From CAVOEB01 sp965249645 (lineage in GTDB: Bacteria > Pseudomonadota > Alphaproteobacteria > UBA828 > JAPUJA01): 64,000 bases of DNA. The notes beneath the pieces were generated by a model. It did not search any database. It saw only the letters and a list, made by a program, of their open reading frames with translations, and was not told where the DNA came from. Location: NCBI GenBank assembly GCA_965249645.1, contig CBDFML010000012.1:1679437-1743436 (forward strand), given 5' to 3'. This document shows positions 57,295-64,000 of this stretch, one piece after another. The position numbers and the translations under genes are program-made. Within the stretch, counting starts at the first letter, position 1; every line of letters begins with the position of its first letter.

Positions 57295-57656
57295 CGACCG
57301 TGAGCGTGCTCCCTCTCCCGACAGTCCCGGACCTCGTGTCGCCGCCACGCCCGCTTGCCCTGCGTTCGGACGGGTTCGCTACCTGGCTCAAAACCGCCCG
57401 TCTCGGCGGTCGGATCGAATACCACCGCGGCCATCTCTGCGTCGACCGCCAGCAAAAGCCCGACACGCCGGATAACGAGGCGCGCGCTGCGCTGCACCGC
57501 CTGGCGACACGCGTGCTCAGGGCTGCTGAGCAGGACCTGGTTCACCTGGTTCAGCGCCGCCATGGGCCCGAGGACTTCAGCTATCTCGCGATCAAGGCCG
57601 GTAAGACCCCGCGAGCGCGCCACCATGGCTCCAGAAGCCCGAGGAGGGCCGCGTGA
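57291..57656 (+). CDS. Hypothetical early protein
   Basis: 121 aa, GTG start. The middle part (LKTARLGGRIEYHRGHLCVD; LHRLATRVLRAAEQDLVHLV) has a basic helical pattern shared by small phage early proteins; the tail is Arg-rich. Family not recognised. Tight coupling on both sides places it in the replication/recombination operon. Confidence 0.55.
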   Translation: MTTVSVLPLPTVPDLVSPPRPLALRSDGFATWLKTARLGGRIEYHRGHLCVDRQQKPDTPDNEARAALHRLATRVLRAAEQDLVHLVQRRHGPEDFSYLAIKAGKTPRARHHGSRSPRRAA

Positions 57657-58438
57657 TGGTGGAGAACCCCTTCGAGCGCCACGGCATCGATCATCTCTCG
57701 CCGAGCGCGCTCAATCTGTGGGCGGCGGCGCCCGCGCTCTGGGTCATGGAGCGCCTGCTCGGCCGCCGCTCGCCGATCGGCGCCCCCGCCGCCCGCGGCC
57801 GCGCCGCCGAGCACGGCATCCACATGGGTCTCATGGATCCGTCGCTGCCGCTCGATGCCTGCGTAACGGTCGCCGAGCGGGCCTTCCATCGCGAGATGGC
57901 ACTCAACCCCGATGAAAGGCGCGAGGCCGAGGCCAAGAACCTCGCGGGCTATGTCGCGCATGGCCTCGAGGAGCTCAGGCAATACGGCGTGCCGTCGGCC
58001 TATCAGGAGAAGGTCAGCGTCATGCTCGAGGCCGTGGCGGTACCGGTCATCGGCTATATCGACTGGCGCTTCGATCGGCACGGCCTGATCGTCGATCTCA
58101 AGACCGCCGAACGGCTGCCCTCGGCGATCGGCGATAGCCACGGCCGCCAGGCGGCACTCTACGCCCGGGCGCATGGCAACTACGGCTCTCGCCTGGCCTA
58201 CGTGAAGCCGAGCAAGGGCAAGAAGGACGGCCGCGCCGTCGCCGTCTACGAGCTCTCGGCCGACGAGGTCCGCCAGCATCTCGACGCGCTCACCCAGATA
58301 GCGATCCGGCTCGGCCGGTTCCTGGCGACCTCGGGCGATGCCCACGAGCTCGCCGGCCTCCTGGTTCCCGATTACGACCGCTTCTACTGGAACAACGCCA
58401 TCACTCGTGCCCATGGCACGGCGGTCTACGGATTCTGA
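57653..58438 (+). CDS. PD-(D/E)XK phage exonuclease (RecB/Cas4-like)
   Basis: 261 aa. HLSPSALNLW at the start, RAAEHG (E53), GYID (D137), VDLK (D148, K150) and RQAALYA (Q166, Y170) make up the five motifs of RecB-family nucleases. In phage early operons these act as recombination exonucleases with an annealing or SSB protein. The next gene encodes an SSB-like protein, which fits. GTG 57653 and ATG 57656 are equally possible starts. Confidence 0.85.
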   Translation: MMVENPFERHGIDHLSPSALNLWAAAPALWVMERLLGRRSPIGAPAARGRAAEHGIHMGLMDPSLPLDACVTVAERAFHREMALNPDERREAEAKNLAGYVAHGLEELRQYGVPSAYQEKVSVMLEAVAVPVIGYIDWRFDRHGLIVDLKTAERLPSAIGDSHGRQAALYARAHGNYGSRLAYVKPSKGKKDGRAVAVYELSADEVRQHLDALTQIAIRLGRFLATSGDAHELAGLLVPDYDRFYWNNAITRAHGTAVYGF

Positions 58439-58466
58439 TCAACCCCGAGAGCAAAGGAGAACGACC

Positions 58467-59108
58467 ATGCCTCTCAACATCGGTGCCAGCGGCACCATCA
58501 AGCCCTATGCCAAGTACAACGCCAAGGCGGACAAGTGGTTCGTCAAGGGCGACGACGGCGACCGGGAGATTGCCCGGCCCACCTTCGCCGCCGATCTCGC
58601 CAATATCGCCACCGGCTGGCTTCGCTTCCGCGAGGGCGAGGCGCCCGAACGGGTGATCGATCCCTCGCTGGAGCGTGCCGCCCCTTCGCCCGGCGAGGGC
58701 TTCAAGCGTGGCTTCGTGCTGGTGGCCTACAGCCGGCAGTTCTTCGCCGGCGCGGTCGAGCTCTCCAGCGCCTCGATCCACATGAGCAACGCCATTCGTG
58801 AGGTCTACCAGGCCTTCGAGGAGGGACGCGCCGATCATCCGGGTCAGGTGCCCATCATCGCCTGCACCGGGTCCGAACCGATGAAGGACAAATACGGCAC
58901 CAACTATCGGCCGAAGCTCGAGCTCGTGAAGTGGGCGGACCGACCCACCGAGCTGCCCGGCGAGAGCCCGGTGGAGGCGACCGACATCTGGCATGGCGAG
59001 GCGTCACCGAGGCCGCAGGCCACCCATGTCGTCCCGCCTGCAACCGCGTCAGGGGCCGCACCAGCAGCCGCACCGGCGGCGGATCCCCTGCTCGAGTCCG
59101 AGTTCTGA
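58467..59108 (+). CDS. SSB-like phage recombination protein
   Basis: 213 aa; ATG at 58467 after GCAAAGGAG. A beta-rich body (GTIKPYAKYNAKADKWFVKG; GFKRGFVLVAYSRQFF) is followed by a flexible Ala/Pro tail ending in an acidic LLESEF, much like the acidic tip of single-strand DNA-binding proteins. The family is widespread in alphaproteobacterial phages beside PD-(D/E)XK nucleases. ssDNA binding is inferred from layout and context. Confidence 0.6.
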   Translation: MPLNIGASGTIKPYAKYNAKADKWFVKGDDGDREIARPTFAADLANIATGWLRFREGEAPERVIDPSLERAAPSPGEGFKRGFVLVAYSRQFFAGAVELSSASIHMSNAIREVYQAFEEGRADHPGQVPIIACTGSEPMKDKYGTNYRPKLELVKWADRPTELPGESPVEATDIWHGEASPRPQATHVVPPATASGAAPAAAPAADPLLESEF

Positions 59109-59174
59109 TCGGGCGAAGGGCGCGATGCGGTGGAGGGCGTCCGTCTTCCGCCGTCCACGCCCGAGGCAACCACA

Positions 59175-61418
59175 ATGACCGACAGCAACGTCCAGCCCAT
59201 GATCGAGCCCGACCCCGCGCAGATGCTACGCCACCTCGAGCATCTGTTCGGCGGCGATCTCGACGGATGCCACGAGGGCAGGATCGAGCTGGCGTGGACG
59301 GACCGTGACGGCGGACGGCTCCGGCACGCCGCGATCTTCGGCACCGACGAGATCGAGGAACTGGTCGAACGCGCCTTGAGCGAGAACCGGGTGCCTGGTC
59401 AGAACATCTATGTCGGCCAGGCCCTGCGCAAGCCGGATATCGCCCCCTTCGGCCGCTGCAAGGACGAGGACTTCCTGGCGCTCACCGCCTTCTACGTCGA
59501 TCTCGACGACGACGTGATCGCGACCGCCCGGATCAACTACCGCCACCGGGGCTGTCCACCGACCGCGGTGGTGGTGACCGGGCGACATCCGCATGTCCGG
59601 GCGCAGATGCTCTGGCGGCAGGAAACGCCCGAGCGCGATCCGCAAGCCTGCCAGCGCCAGAACCGGGCATTGGCGGCCGCGCTCGGCGGCGATGCGTCGG
59701 TCGTCAATCCGAGCCGGGTCTTGCGCTTGGGTGGTTCTATCGCCTGGCCGGTCAAGCCCGGCCGGGTCATCGAGCGGACCGAGTTCCTCGTCTTCGACGA
59801 TGTGCGGCCGCGCCAATACTACCCGGGCCAGCTCGCCAAGGCCTTCCCACCCGAAACGGAGACTTTGTCCGGCCCAGAGGCGGTCCCCGCGCCCAAGAAC
59901 GGCCTCAATATCGGCTCCGAGTTCGATGGCGTGACGGTGGAGGCCTGCCTCGCCGCCATCCGCGCGGGCGACCATTGGCACAACAACCTGGTTCGGCTCA
60001 CCGGCCACTGGATCGCCCGCGGCTGGTCCGATGACGAGATCCTGACCGCCGCCGAGGCGCTCACGCTGCCGAGCTATACCATCGAGCAGACCCGCCGCGA
60101 GGTCGCCCGCATGATCGGAGGCGGGCGGGCGAAGTGGAACGCACCGAACCCCACCCACGAGGTCGGCCGGGCGGAGGAGGTTCAGGCGCCGCTCAAGGCC
60201 TCCTTCATCGAAAATCTCAACGTCGCTATGTTGCCGCGCCGGTGCTGGTTGCTGGGGCGTTCGCTCCTGCGCGGCAGCGTCACCGTTCAGGTGGCGCCGC
60301 CCGGGGTCGGCAAATCGACCCTCGGCATCGAGCAGGCGGTCGCCGTGGTCACCGGGTGCGCGATCACCGGCCAGGATGTTCATGAGCAGGCGAAGGCCTG
60401 GATCTACAACAATGAAGATGACGCCGACGAGCTCAAGCGGCGGCTCGCCGCCGTCTTGCAATACTGGGACATCCCGTTCGATGAAGTAGGGGGACGGCTC
60501 GCGCTTAACAGCGGCGCCGACCGGCCGCTTCTGGTGGCCCGGGCAGACCGTGAGGGCAACGTGATCCGCCTTCCCGATGTCGATGCCTGCGCATCGCAGG
60601 TTCGCGAGCACGGGATCGGCCTCTTTGTCGTCGATCCCTTCGTCGAGACCCACGAGGTCAACGAGAACGCGAACGCCGAGATCAAGGCGGTGGCGGCGAT
60701 GTTCCGGGAGATCGCCCGCAAGGGCGATTGCGCCGTCATGCTGGTGCACCACACGGCCAAGCCGCCCCAGGGCTCGAGCGACGGGCACGCCGGCAACATG
60801 AACACCGCGCGCGGCGCCAGCGCGCTCACCGGCGTCGCGCGCATCGTCCAGACGCTGTTCTCGATGAGCGCCAGGGACGCCGAGCGCCATGGCGTCGCGG
60901 AAGAGGACCGTCGCCTTTATGTCCGTCTCGACGATGCCAAGGCCAATGTCGCGCTCATCACCGACAGGGCCCGTTGGTTTCGCCGCGAAAGCGTCACCAT
61001 CGCCAACGACGACGAAGTCGGGGTCCTGGTTCCGGAGGCGCTGGAGACATCCGAGCTCGATGACGGCGATGACGATCTTCATCGCACGGTCATCGCCTGT
61101 CTCCTGGCGCGCGTGGGCGATCCCGAGATTACCCTGAACGCGGCGGCCAGGCTGCTCGCGTGGAGCGACGACAAGCGTTTTGCAAGATACCGACAGTCGG
61201 ACGGCGGCGGTCATCAACGGGTCAGCCAGACCCTTCGCGATGCCATCATGGCCGCCTGCCGAAGCAATATCTGCATCGTCAAGAACGGCTCGTCCCAGGG
61301 CTTCACCTGCGACGAGAGGCGCAAGCCGGTCACGCTCAAGCGCTTCGCCACGCCGGCATCGGCCGCCGACATCGCGGCCCAACCGCCCGAATTTGCCGCC
61401 GAGGAGGCCGCATGTTGA
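59175..61418 (+). CDS. Primase-polymerase/RecA-like helicase fusion (replication initiator type)
   Basis: 747 aa. The N-terminal primase-type domain has FYVDLDDD (about 106-113), HPHVRAQMLWR and NPSRVLRLGGSIAWP, a RepB/PrimPol pattern with metal-binding Asp residues. The C-terminal ATPase of RepA/DnaB type has Walker A PPGVGKST (about 376-383), Walker B LFVVDPFVE (about 485) and HHTAKPPQG. A terminal helical domain may bind DNA. One protein would thus prime and unwind phage DNA. The adjacent palindromic repeat region may be its origin. Confidence 0.8.
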   Translation: MTDSNVQPMIEPDPAQMLRHLEHLFGGDLDGCHEGRIELAWTDRDGGRLRHAAIFGTDEIEELVERALSENRVPGQNIYVGQALRKPDIAPFGRCKDEDFLALTAFYVDLDDDVIATARINYRHRGCPPTAVVVTGRHPHVRAQMLWRQETPERDPQACQRQNRALAAALGGDASVVNPSRVLRLGGSIAWPVKPGRVIERTEFLVFDDVRPRQYYPGQLAKAFPPETETLSGPEAVPAPKNGLNIGSEFDGVTVEACLAAIRAGDHWHNNLVRLTGHWIARGWSDDEILTAAEALTLPSYTIEQTRREVARMIGGGRAKWNAPNPTHEVGRAEEVQAPLKASFIENLNVAMLPRRCWLLGRSLLRGSVTVQVAPPGVGKSTLGIEQAVAVVTGCAITGQDVHEQAKAWIYNNEDDADELKRRLAAVLQYWDIPFDEVGGRLALNSGADRPLLVARADREGNVIRLPDVDACASQVREHGIGLFVVDPFVETHEVNENANAEIKAVAAMFREIARKGDCAVMLVHHTAKPPQGSSDGHAGNMNTARGASALTGVARIVQTLFSMSARDAERHGVAEEDRRLYVRLDDAKANVALITDRARWFRRESVTIANDDEVGVLVPEALETSELDDGDDDLHRTVIACLLARVGDPEITLNAAARLLAWSDDKRFARYRQSDGGGHQRVSQTLRDAIMAACRSNICIVKNGSSQGFTCDERRKPVTLKRFATPASAADIAAQPPEFAAEEAAC

Positions 61419-61446
61419 GGATGAATCATATTCCATGTACGAGCCG

Positions 61447-61561
61447 TCGCACACGGCCGCACACAAGGATTTCTGCGGATGTGCGAGTGTGCGACCGCAC
61501 ACTCGCACACGGGTCTCGCACACGCCCGGATTCCCTGCGTGTGCGAATGTGCGACGTGTGC
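61447..61561. repeat. TGTGCGA repeat cluster with a perfect palindrome; candidate origin or operator
   Basis: Ten copies of TGTGCG or its complement in 115 bases. The core is a perfect inverted repeat: arm TGTGCGAGTGTGCG at 61480-61493, spacer AC, and its exact complement at 61496-61509. Direct copies follow at 61539, 61547 and 61555. The stretch lies between the primase-helicase gene and the 188-aa gene. The plus-strand frame through it gives Cys/His repeats, which I regard as a by-product. Confidence 0.7.
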
Positions 61562-61671
61562 GCCCCTAAAGGGGGTGGTGGCGCGCCGCTCACGCGGCCG
61601 CTCCCACCTCCCCTTGGGGCCCGGCGGCGTTCGCACATCGCTCCGAAACCCCTCTCTCAGGAGGCCCGGTC

Positions 61672-62238
61672 GTGACCCGGGCGAGACCTCGCCCGCCCGT
61701 CGTTACGGCCGATCCCGCGTCCGATCCCATGGCGCCATCGGACTACGTGATCCGCGCCATCCTCGACGGCCTCGACCGTATCGCCCACGAGATGGAGCGC
61801 AAATGGGGCGTCGGCCGGCTGCGACTGCTGGTGAGCGATCTCCTGAGAGCGAGGTTCGACGCCCAGAAGGACAAGCTCGACGCCGCCATCGAGACCGATC
61901 GGGAAAGCTATATTCGCGCCCAGGCCGAAGGCATGAAGCGGGCCTGGGACGCACTCGACAAGGCCGCCACCGAGGACGGCCACGCCCCGCTCGCGCCCGA
62001 GGTCTGGGAATGCGTGCTGCCCGGCTCGGGCGAGGTGGTCTCGCTCACCCGCAGCGAGGCCGAGGCGCACCACGTCTGCCGCGAATGCCGAGTGTTCACC
62101 CTCGAAGAGATCGCGATCCTGATCGATGCCCTGGGCGAGACCGCGCTCGAGGCCAAACGCGTCTTTCCCGGCGCATCGGTCCGCCGCGTCGCCAAGCCCG
62201 CCATCGACTGGGAGAAGGGAGACGAGATTCCGTTTTAA
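61672..62238 (+). CDS. Hypothetical phage protein with CxxC motif
   Basis: 188 aa, GTG start. The N-terminal part is helical (YVIRAILDGLDRIAHEMERK; KWGVGRLRLLVSDLLRARF). The C-terminal part has HHVCREC, possibly metal binding, and FTLEEIAILIDALGETALEA. It recurs upstream of the RuvC-like gene in related phages, to my knowledge without an assigned function. It follows the palindrome cluster and precedes the duplicated resolvase block. Confidence 0.55.
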   Translation: MTRARPRPPVVTADPASDPMAPSDYVIRAILDGLDRIAHEMERKWGVGRLRLLVSDLLRARFDAQKDKLDAAIETDRESYIRAQAEGMKRAWDALDKAATEDGHAPLAPEVWECVLPGSGEVVSLTRSEAEAHHVCRECRVFTLEEIAILIDALGETALEAKRVFPGASVRRVAKPAIDWEKGDEIPF

Positions 62239-62315
62239 GAGCGGGTGGCGGCGGTGTTCCTGGAAGTTCCCCGCCGCCGCGCTGACCACGACAACCCCGA
62301 TCGAAGGAGTTCACC

Positions 62316-62927
62316 ATGGCTCACGTAACTCTGCCCAAGAAACCACCGCTTGAGAACCGCGCTGTGCTTCCGGCGGCGCGCCACGGCGGCAACGCCGGTG
62401 TCGCTTGCCCGGCGCCTGAACCCCCGGTGCCGGCCGCGTACGACGCTGACGCATTCGACGCCGGCGCCATTCTTGCCCTCGATCTCGGCACGATCACCGG
62501 CTGGGCGCTCCGTGAGCCGGACGGCACCGTCGCCAGCGGCACTGTCTCGTTCCGCTCCGACCGGTTCAGCGGCGGTGGGATGCGATTTCTGCGTTTCAAG
62601 CGCTGGCTCACCGAGGTCAAGAACACGGCCGGCGGTATCGATGCCGTCTACCTCGAGGAGGTCCGCCGCCACGCCGGCACCAGCGCCAGCCAGATTTACG
62701 GCGGCTGGCTCGCCATCCTGACCGCCTGGTGCGAGCACCACGGCATTCCCTACCAGGGTGTGCCGGTCGGCACCATCAAGCGTCACGTCACCGGCAAGGG
62801 TAATGCGGACAAGGCGGCCGTCATCGCGGCGGTGCGCGAGCGCGGCTTCGCACCCGCCGACGACAACGAGGCCGCCGCCATCGCGCTGCTGCTATGGGCG
62901 ATCGAGAGCCGGGCGGGTGCACGATGA
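62316..62927 (+). CDS. RuvC-like Holliday junction resolvase (copy 2)
   Basis: 203 aa, same length as the copy at 62. It has the same acidic set: LALDLGTITGW, YLEEV and ADDNEAAA. Differences are scattered (for example AYDADAFDAGA against ANDAGVSGSGT), so this is a diverged homologue and not a duplicated assembly. The final Asp of the DDNEADA helix (D187 in copy 1) is Ala here; whether the preceding D182/D183 still suffices for metal binding is open. The leader upstream is nearly identical to 1-61. Confidence 0.8.
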   Translation: MAHVTLPKKPPLENRAVLPAARHGGNAGVACPAPEPPVPAAYDADAFDAGAILALDLGTITGWALREPDGTVASGTVSFRSDRFSGGGMRFLRFKRWLTEVKNTAGGIDAVYLEEVRRHAGTSASQIYGGWLAILTAWCEHHGIPYQGVPVGTIKRHVTGKGNADKAAVIAAVRERGFAPADDNEAAAIALLLWAIESRAGAR

Positions 62928-63181
62928 ACGGCGCCATGCTGCTCGAGCACGCGGCCGCGGTGGTCGACAAGCGCCGGTCCGACTACGGCGCGCCTGAGGA
63001 CCTGTTCGAACACATCGCGGCACGCTGGTCGCAGGTGCTGGGCATCAAGGTCACACCGGCCCAGGTGGCGCTCTGCCTGATGGACCTCAAGATGGCGCGG
63101 CTCGCCCACGACCCTAAACACCTCGACAGCTTGGTCGACGTTCTCGGTTATGGCGCGTGCCTGCGGGAGATCACACGGTGA
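62924..63181 (+). CDS. DUF6378 phage protein (copy 2)
   Basis: 85 aa, colinear with the copy at 670, with conservative changes (DKRRSDYGAPEDLFEHIAAR). ATGA overlap with the resolvase gene is kept. Conservation of length, start overlap and sequence in both prophages supports a real function in this module. Confidence 0.75.
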   Translation: MNGAMLLEHAAAVVDKRRSDYGAPEDLFEHIAARWSQVLGIKVTPAQVALCLMDLKMARLAHDPKHLDSLVDVLGYGACLREITR

Positions 63182-63375
63182 GGTGGTGGCCTGAGGGCTA
63201 TGGCGGCGAGCGCCGGCCGGTCGACGAAGTCAAACGCGAGGGCTGGCGCGATCAAGGCATCCTGGTGGTCGCCGCCGAGGACGGCCGTCTCACCTGGCCT
63301 GAGCGCGAGTTGGTGCGACAGCTGGGCGAGAAACTCTACGGCCGGCGGCCCGAAGAGAGGGCGGCGCGTGGCTAA
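63178..63375 (+). CDS. Small conserved phage protein, unknown (copy 2)
   Basis: 65 aa from GTG overlapping the previous stop. Homologous to the product at 924 along its length (YGGERRPVDEVKREGWRDQG against YGGERRPADEIKREGWREQG). The differences are mostly conservative, indicating selection on the protein. Function unknown. Confidence 0.65.
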   Translation: MRWWPEGYGGERRPVDEVKREGWRDQGILVVAAEDGRLTWPERELVRQLGEKLYGRRPEERAARG

Positions 63376-63934
63376 ACGCAGGAAACGCGTTCCCAAGGGC
63401 AAGGCCCGGGTCCCGCGCTCGAAGCCGGAGGTTCTGCGCCTGTCCGGCGGCCGCAAGGCGGAGATGGTGTCCGAGGCAGACCCCGAGGGTCGGTCCGTCA
63501 CCCATGCCCGCGCCGTCGATACACTCGGGCGTCTGCGCAAGGCCGGGACCATCACGGCCGCCATGCATGATGCGGCGCGAGACTTTGAGGCCCACTTCAC
63601 CATCGCCGCCTACGACGCCACCCCGCCGCGAGATTTGATCCGTGTCTCGGCAAGTCATCGGGAACACACGCTCTCCGACAACCAGATCGCGGCGCGCGAG
63701 CGGGTGTATCGCGCCCTCGAAGCGCTGGGCGGCATCGCCAGTCCGGGCGGCAGCTGCGTCTGGTCCGTGGCCGGTCTCGGCCACAGCCTGCGCGAGTGGG
63801 CGCTCAGTCAGGGCTGGAACGGCCGGCCGGTACATATCCATCTGGCGACCGGCGTGCTGATTACGGCGCTTGGCATGCTGGCCGTTCACTACGGCTACGA
63901 ACGGACGAATTCGCAAGCGCGGACAACGGGTTAG
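63368..63934 (+). CDS. DUF6456-like protein in the late-regulator position (copy 2)
   Basis: 188 aa, GTG start. The basic N-terminus MAKRRKRVPKGKAR is identical to copy 1, and the C-terminal domain (LEALGGIASPGGSCVWSVAG, ending LGMLAVHYGYE) is well conserved. The middle (about residues 85-110) has diverged strongly, as expected for a specificity region. It directly precedes the conserved promoter at 63956. Confidence 0.65.
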   Translation: MAKRRKRVPKGKARVPRSKPEVLRLSGGRKAEMVSEADPEGRSVTHARAVDTLGRLRKAGTITAAMHDAARDFEAHFTIAAYDATPPRDLIRVSASHREHTLSDNQIAARERVYRALEALGGIASPGGSCVWSVAGLGHSLREWALSQGWNGRPVHIHLATGVLITALGMLAVHYGYERTNSQARTTG

Positions 63935-63955
63935 CAACTTTCTACATATTGTGGG

Positions 63956-63985
63956 TTGACGGGTGTAGTACACAACAGGTAGTTT
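63956..63985 (+). promoter_or_regulatory. Putative late promoter of the second prophage
   Basis: TTGACG at 63956-63961, an 18-base spacer and TAGTTT at 63980-63985, aligning with the promoter at 1717. The window ends 15 bases later, so the expected terminator cannot be seen. Confidence 0.45.
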
Positions 63986-64000
63986 TTTGTCAGCATCGAA

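Noticed and set aside
61479..62285. Cys/His-rich 268-aa protein starting VCECATAHSHTG
   Set aside because: The Cys/His pattern comes from the TGTGCGA repeats, and the remainder runs in another frame over the 188-aa gene, which has better coding character.

Overview
The window comes from a high-GC bacterium. The gene families (ParB-fused and SPPY-type methyltransferases, DUF6456-, DUF6441- and DUF1833-type phage proteins, DUF3489, IS3-family elements) suggest an alphaproteobacterium, but nothing here fixes the genus. Almost everything is mobile DNA: most of one lambdoid siphovirus prophage (about 1-34 kb), a defence/cargo stretch (about 34-49 kb), and the first 15 kb of a second, related prophage (49.0 kb to the right edge). 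The four-gene block at 0.06-1.7 kb recurs at 62.3-63.9 kb in the same order with diverged sequence, so the two prophages share a backbone.

Previous prophage, left to right: a RuvC-like resolvase block ending in a DUF6456-like protein; a promoter followed at once by a terminator, like a Q-dependent late promoter; an accessory region (1.8-10.8 kb) with a Fic protein, an array of GGTTACCACC decamers, a PP-loop enzyme and two DNA methyltransferases, a HEPN-motif protein, and an IS3 remnant split by a 538-bp element with inverted repeats and an 8-bp target duplication; then the late operon. That operon encodes terminase, gpW, lambda-type portal, S49 protease with internal scaffold start, gpD, gpE capsid, joining proteins, tail tube, the G/GT chaperones with an A AAA AAC -1 frameshift, tape measure, an RCC1-like propeller, DUF1833, NlpC/P60, a J-like tip protein, holins, lysozyme, a small paralogous protein and a secreted nuclease.

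The cargo stretch holds a complete IS3-family element with a 3-bp target duplication beside a lysozyme gene fragment. It then holds a three-gene, overlapping, leftward operon: a 1723-aa YprA-family helicase with a DUF1998-like C-terminus, a DrmD-like SNF2 helicase and a DrmMI-like Eco57I-type adenine methyltransferase. This matches my recollection of the recently described ARMADA class of DISARM-related antiphage systems and is the most notable locus. An orphan Phd-type antitoxin and a decayed S24 repressor lie upstream.

The second element begins at a 45-bp 3' tRNA-Met(CAT) fragment (an attachment site) next to a tyrosine integrase. It carries a SIR2-domain protein of 1233 aa (probable antiphage NADase), an intact CI/Cro-type switch, and a replication/recombination module (PD-(D/E)XK nuclease, SSB-like protein, primase-helicase fusion, a perfect 14-bp-arm palindrome). 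It then repeats the resolvase block and the conserved promoter where the window ends. Defence-type genes thus occupy hot spots of both prophages.
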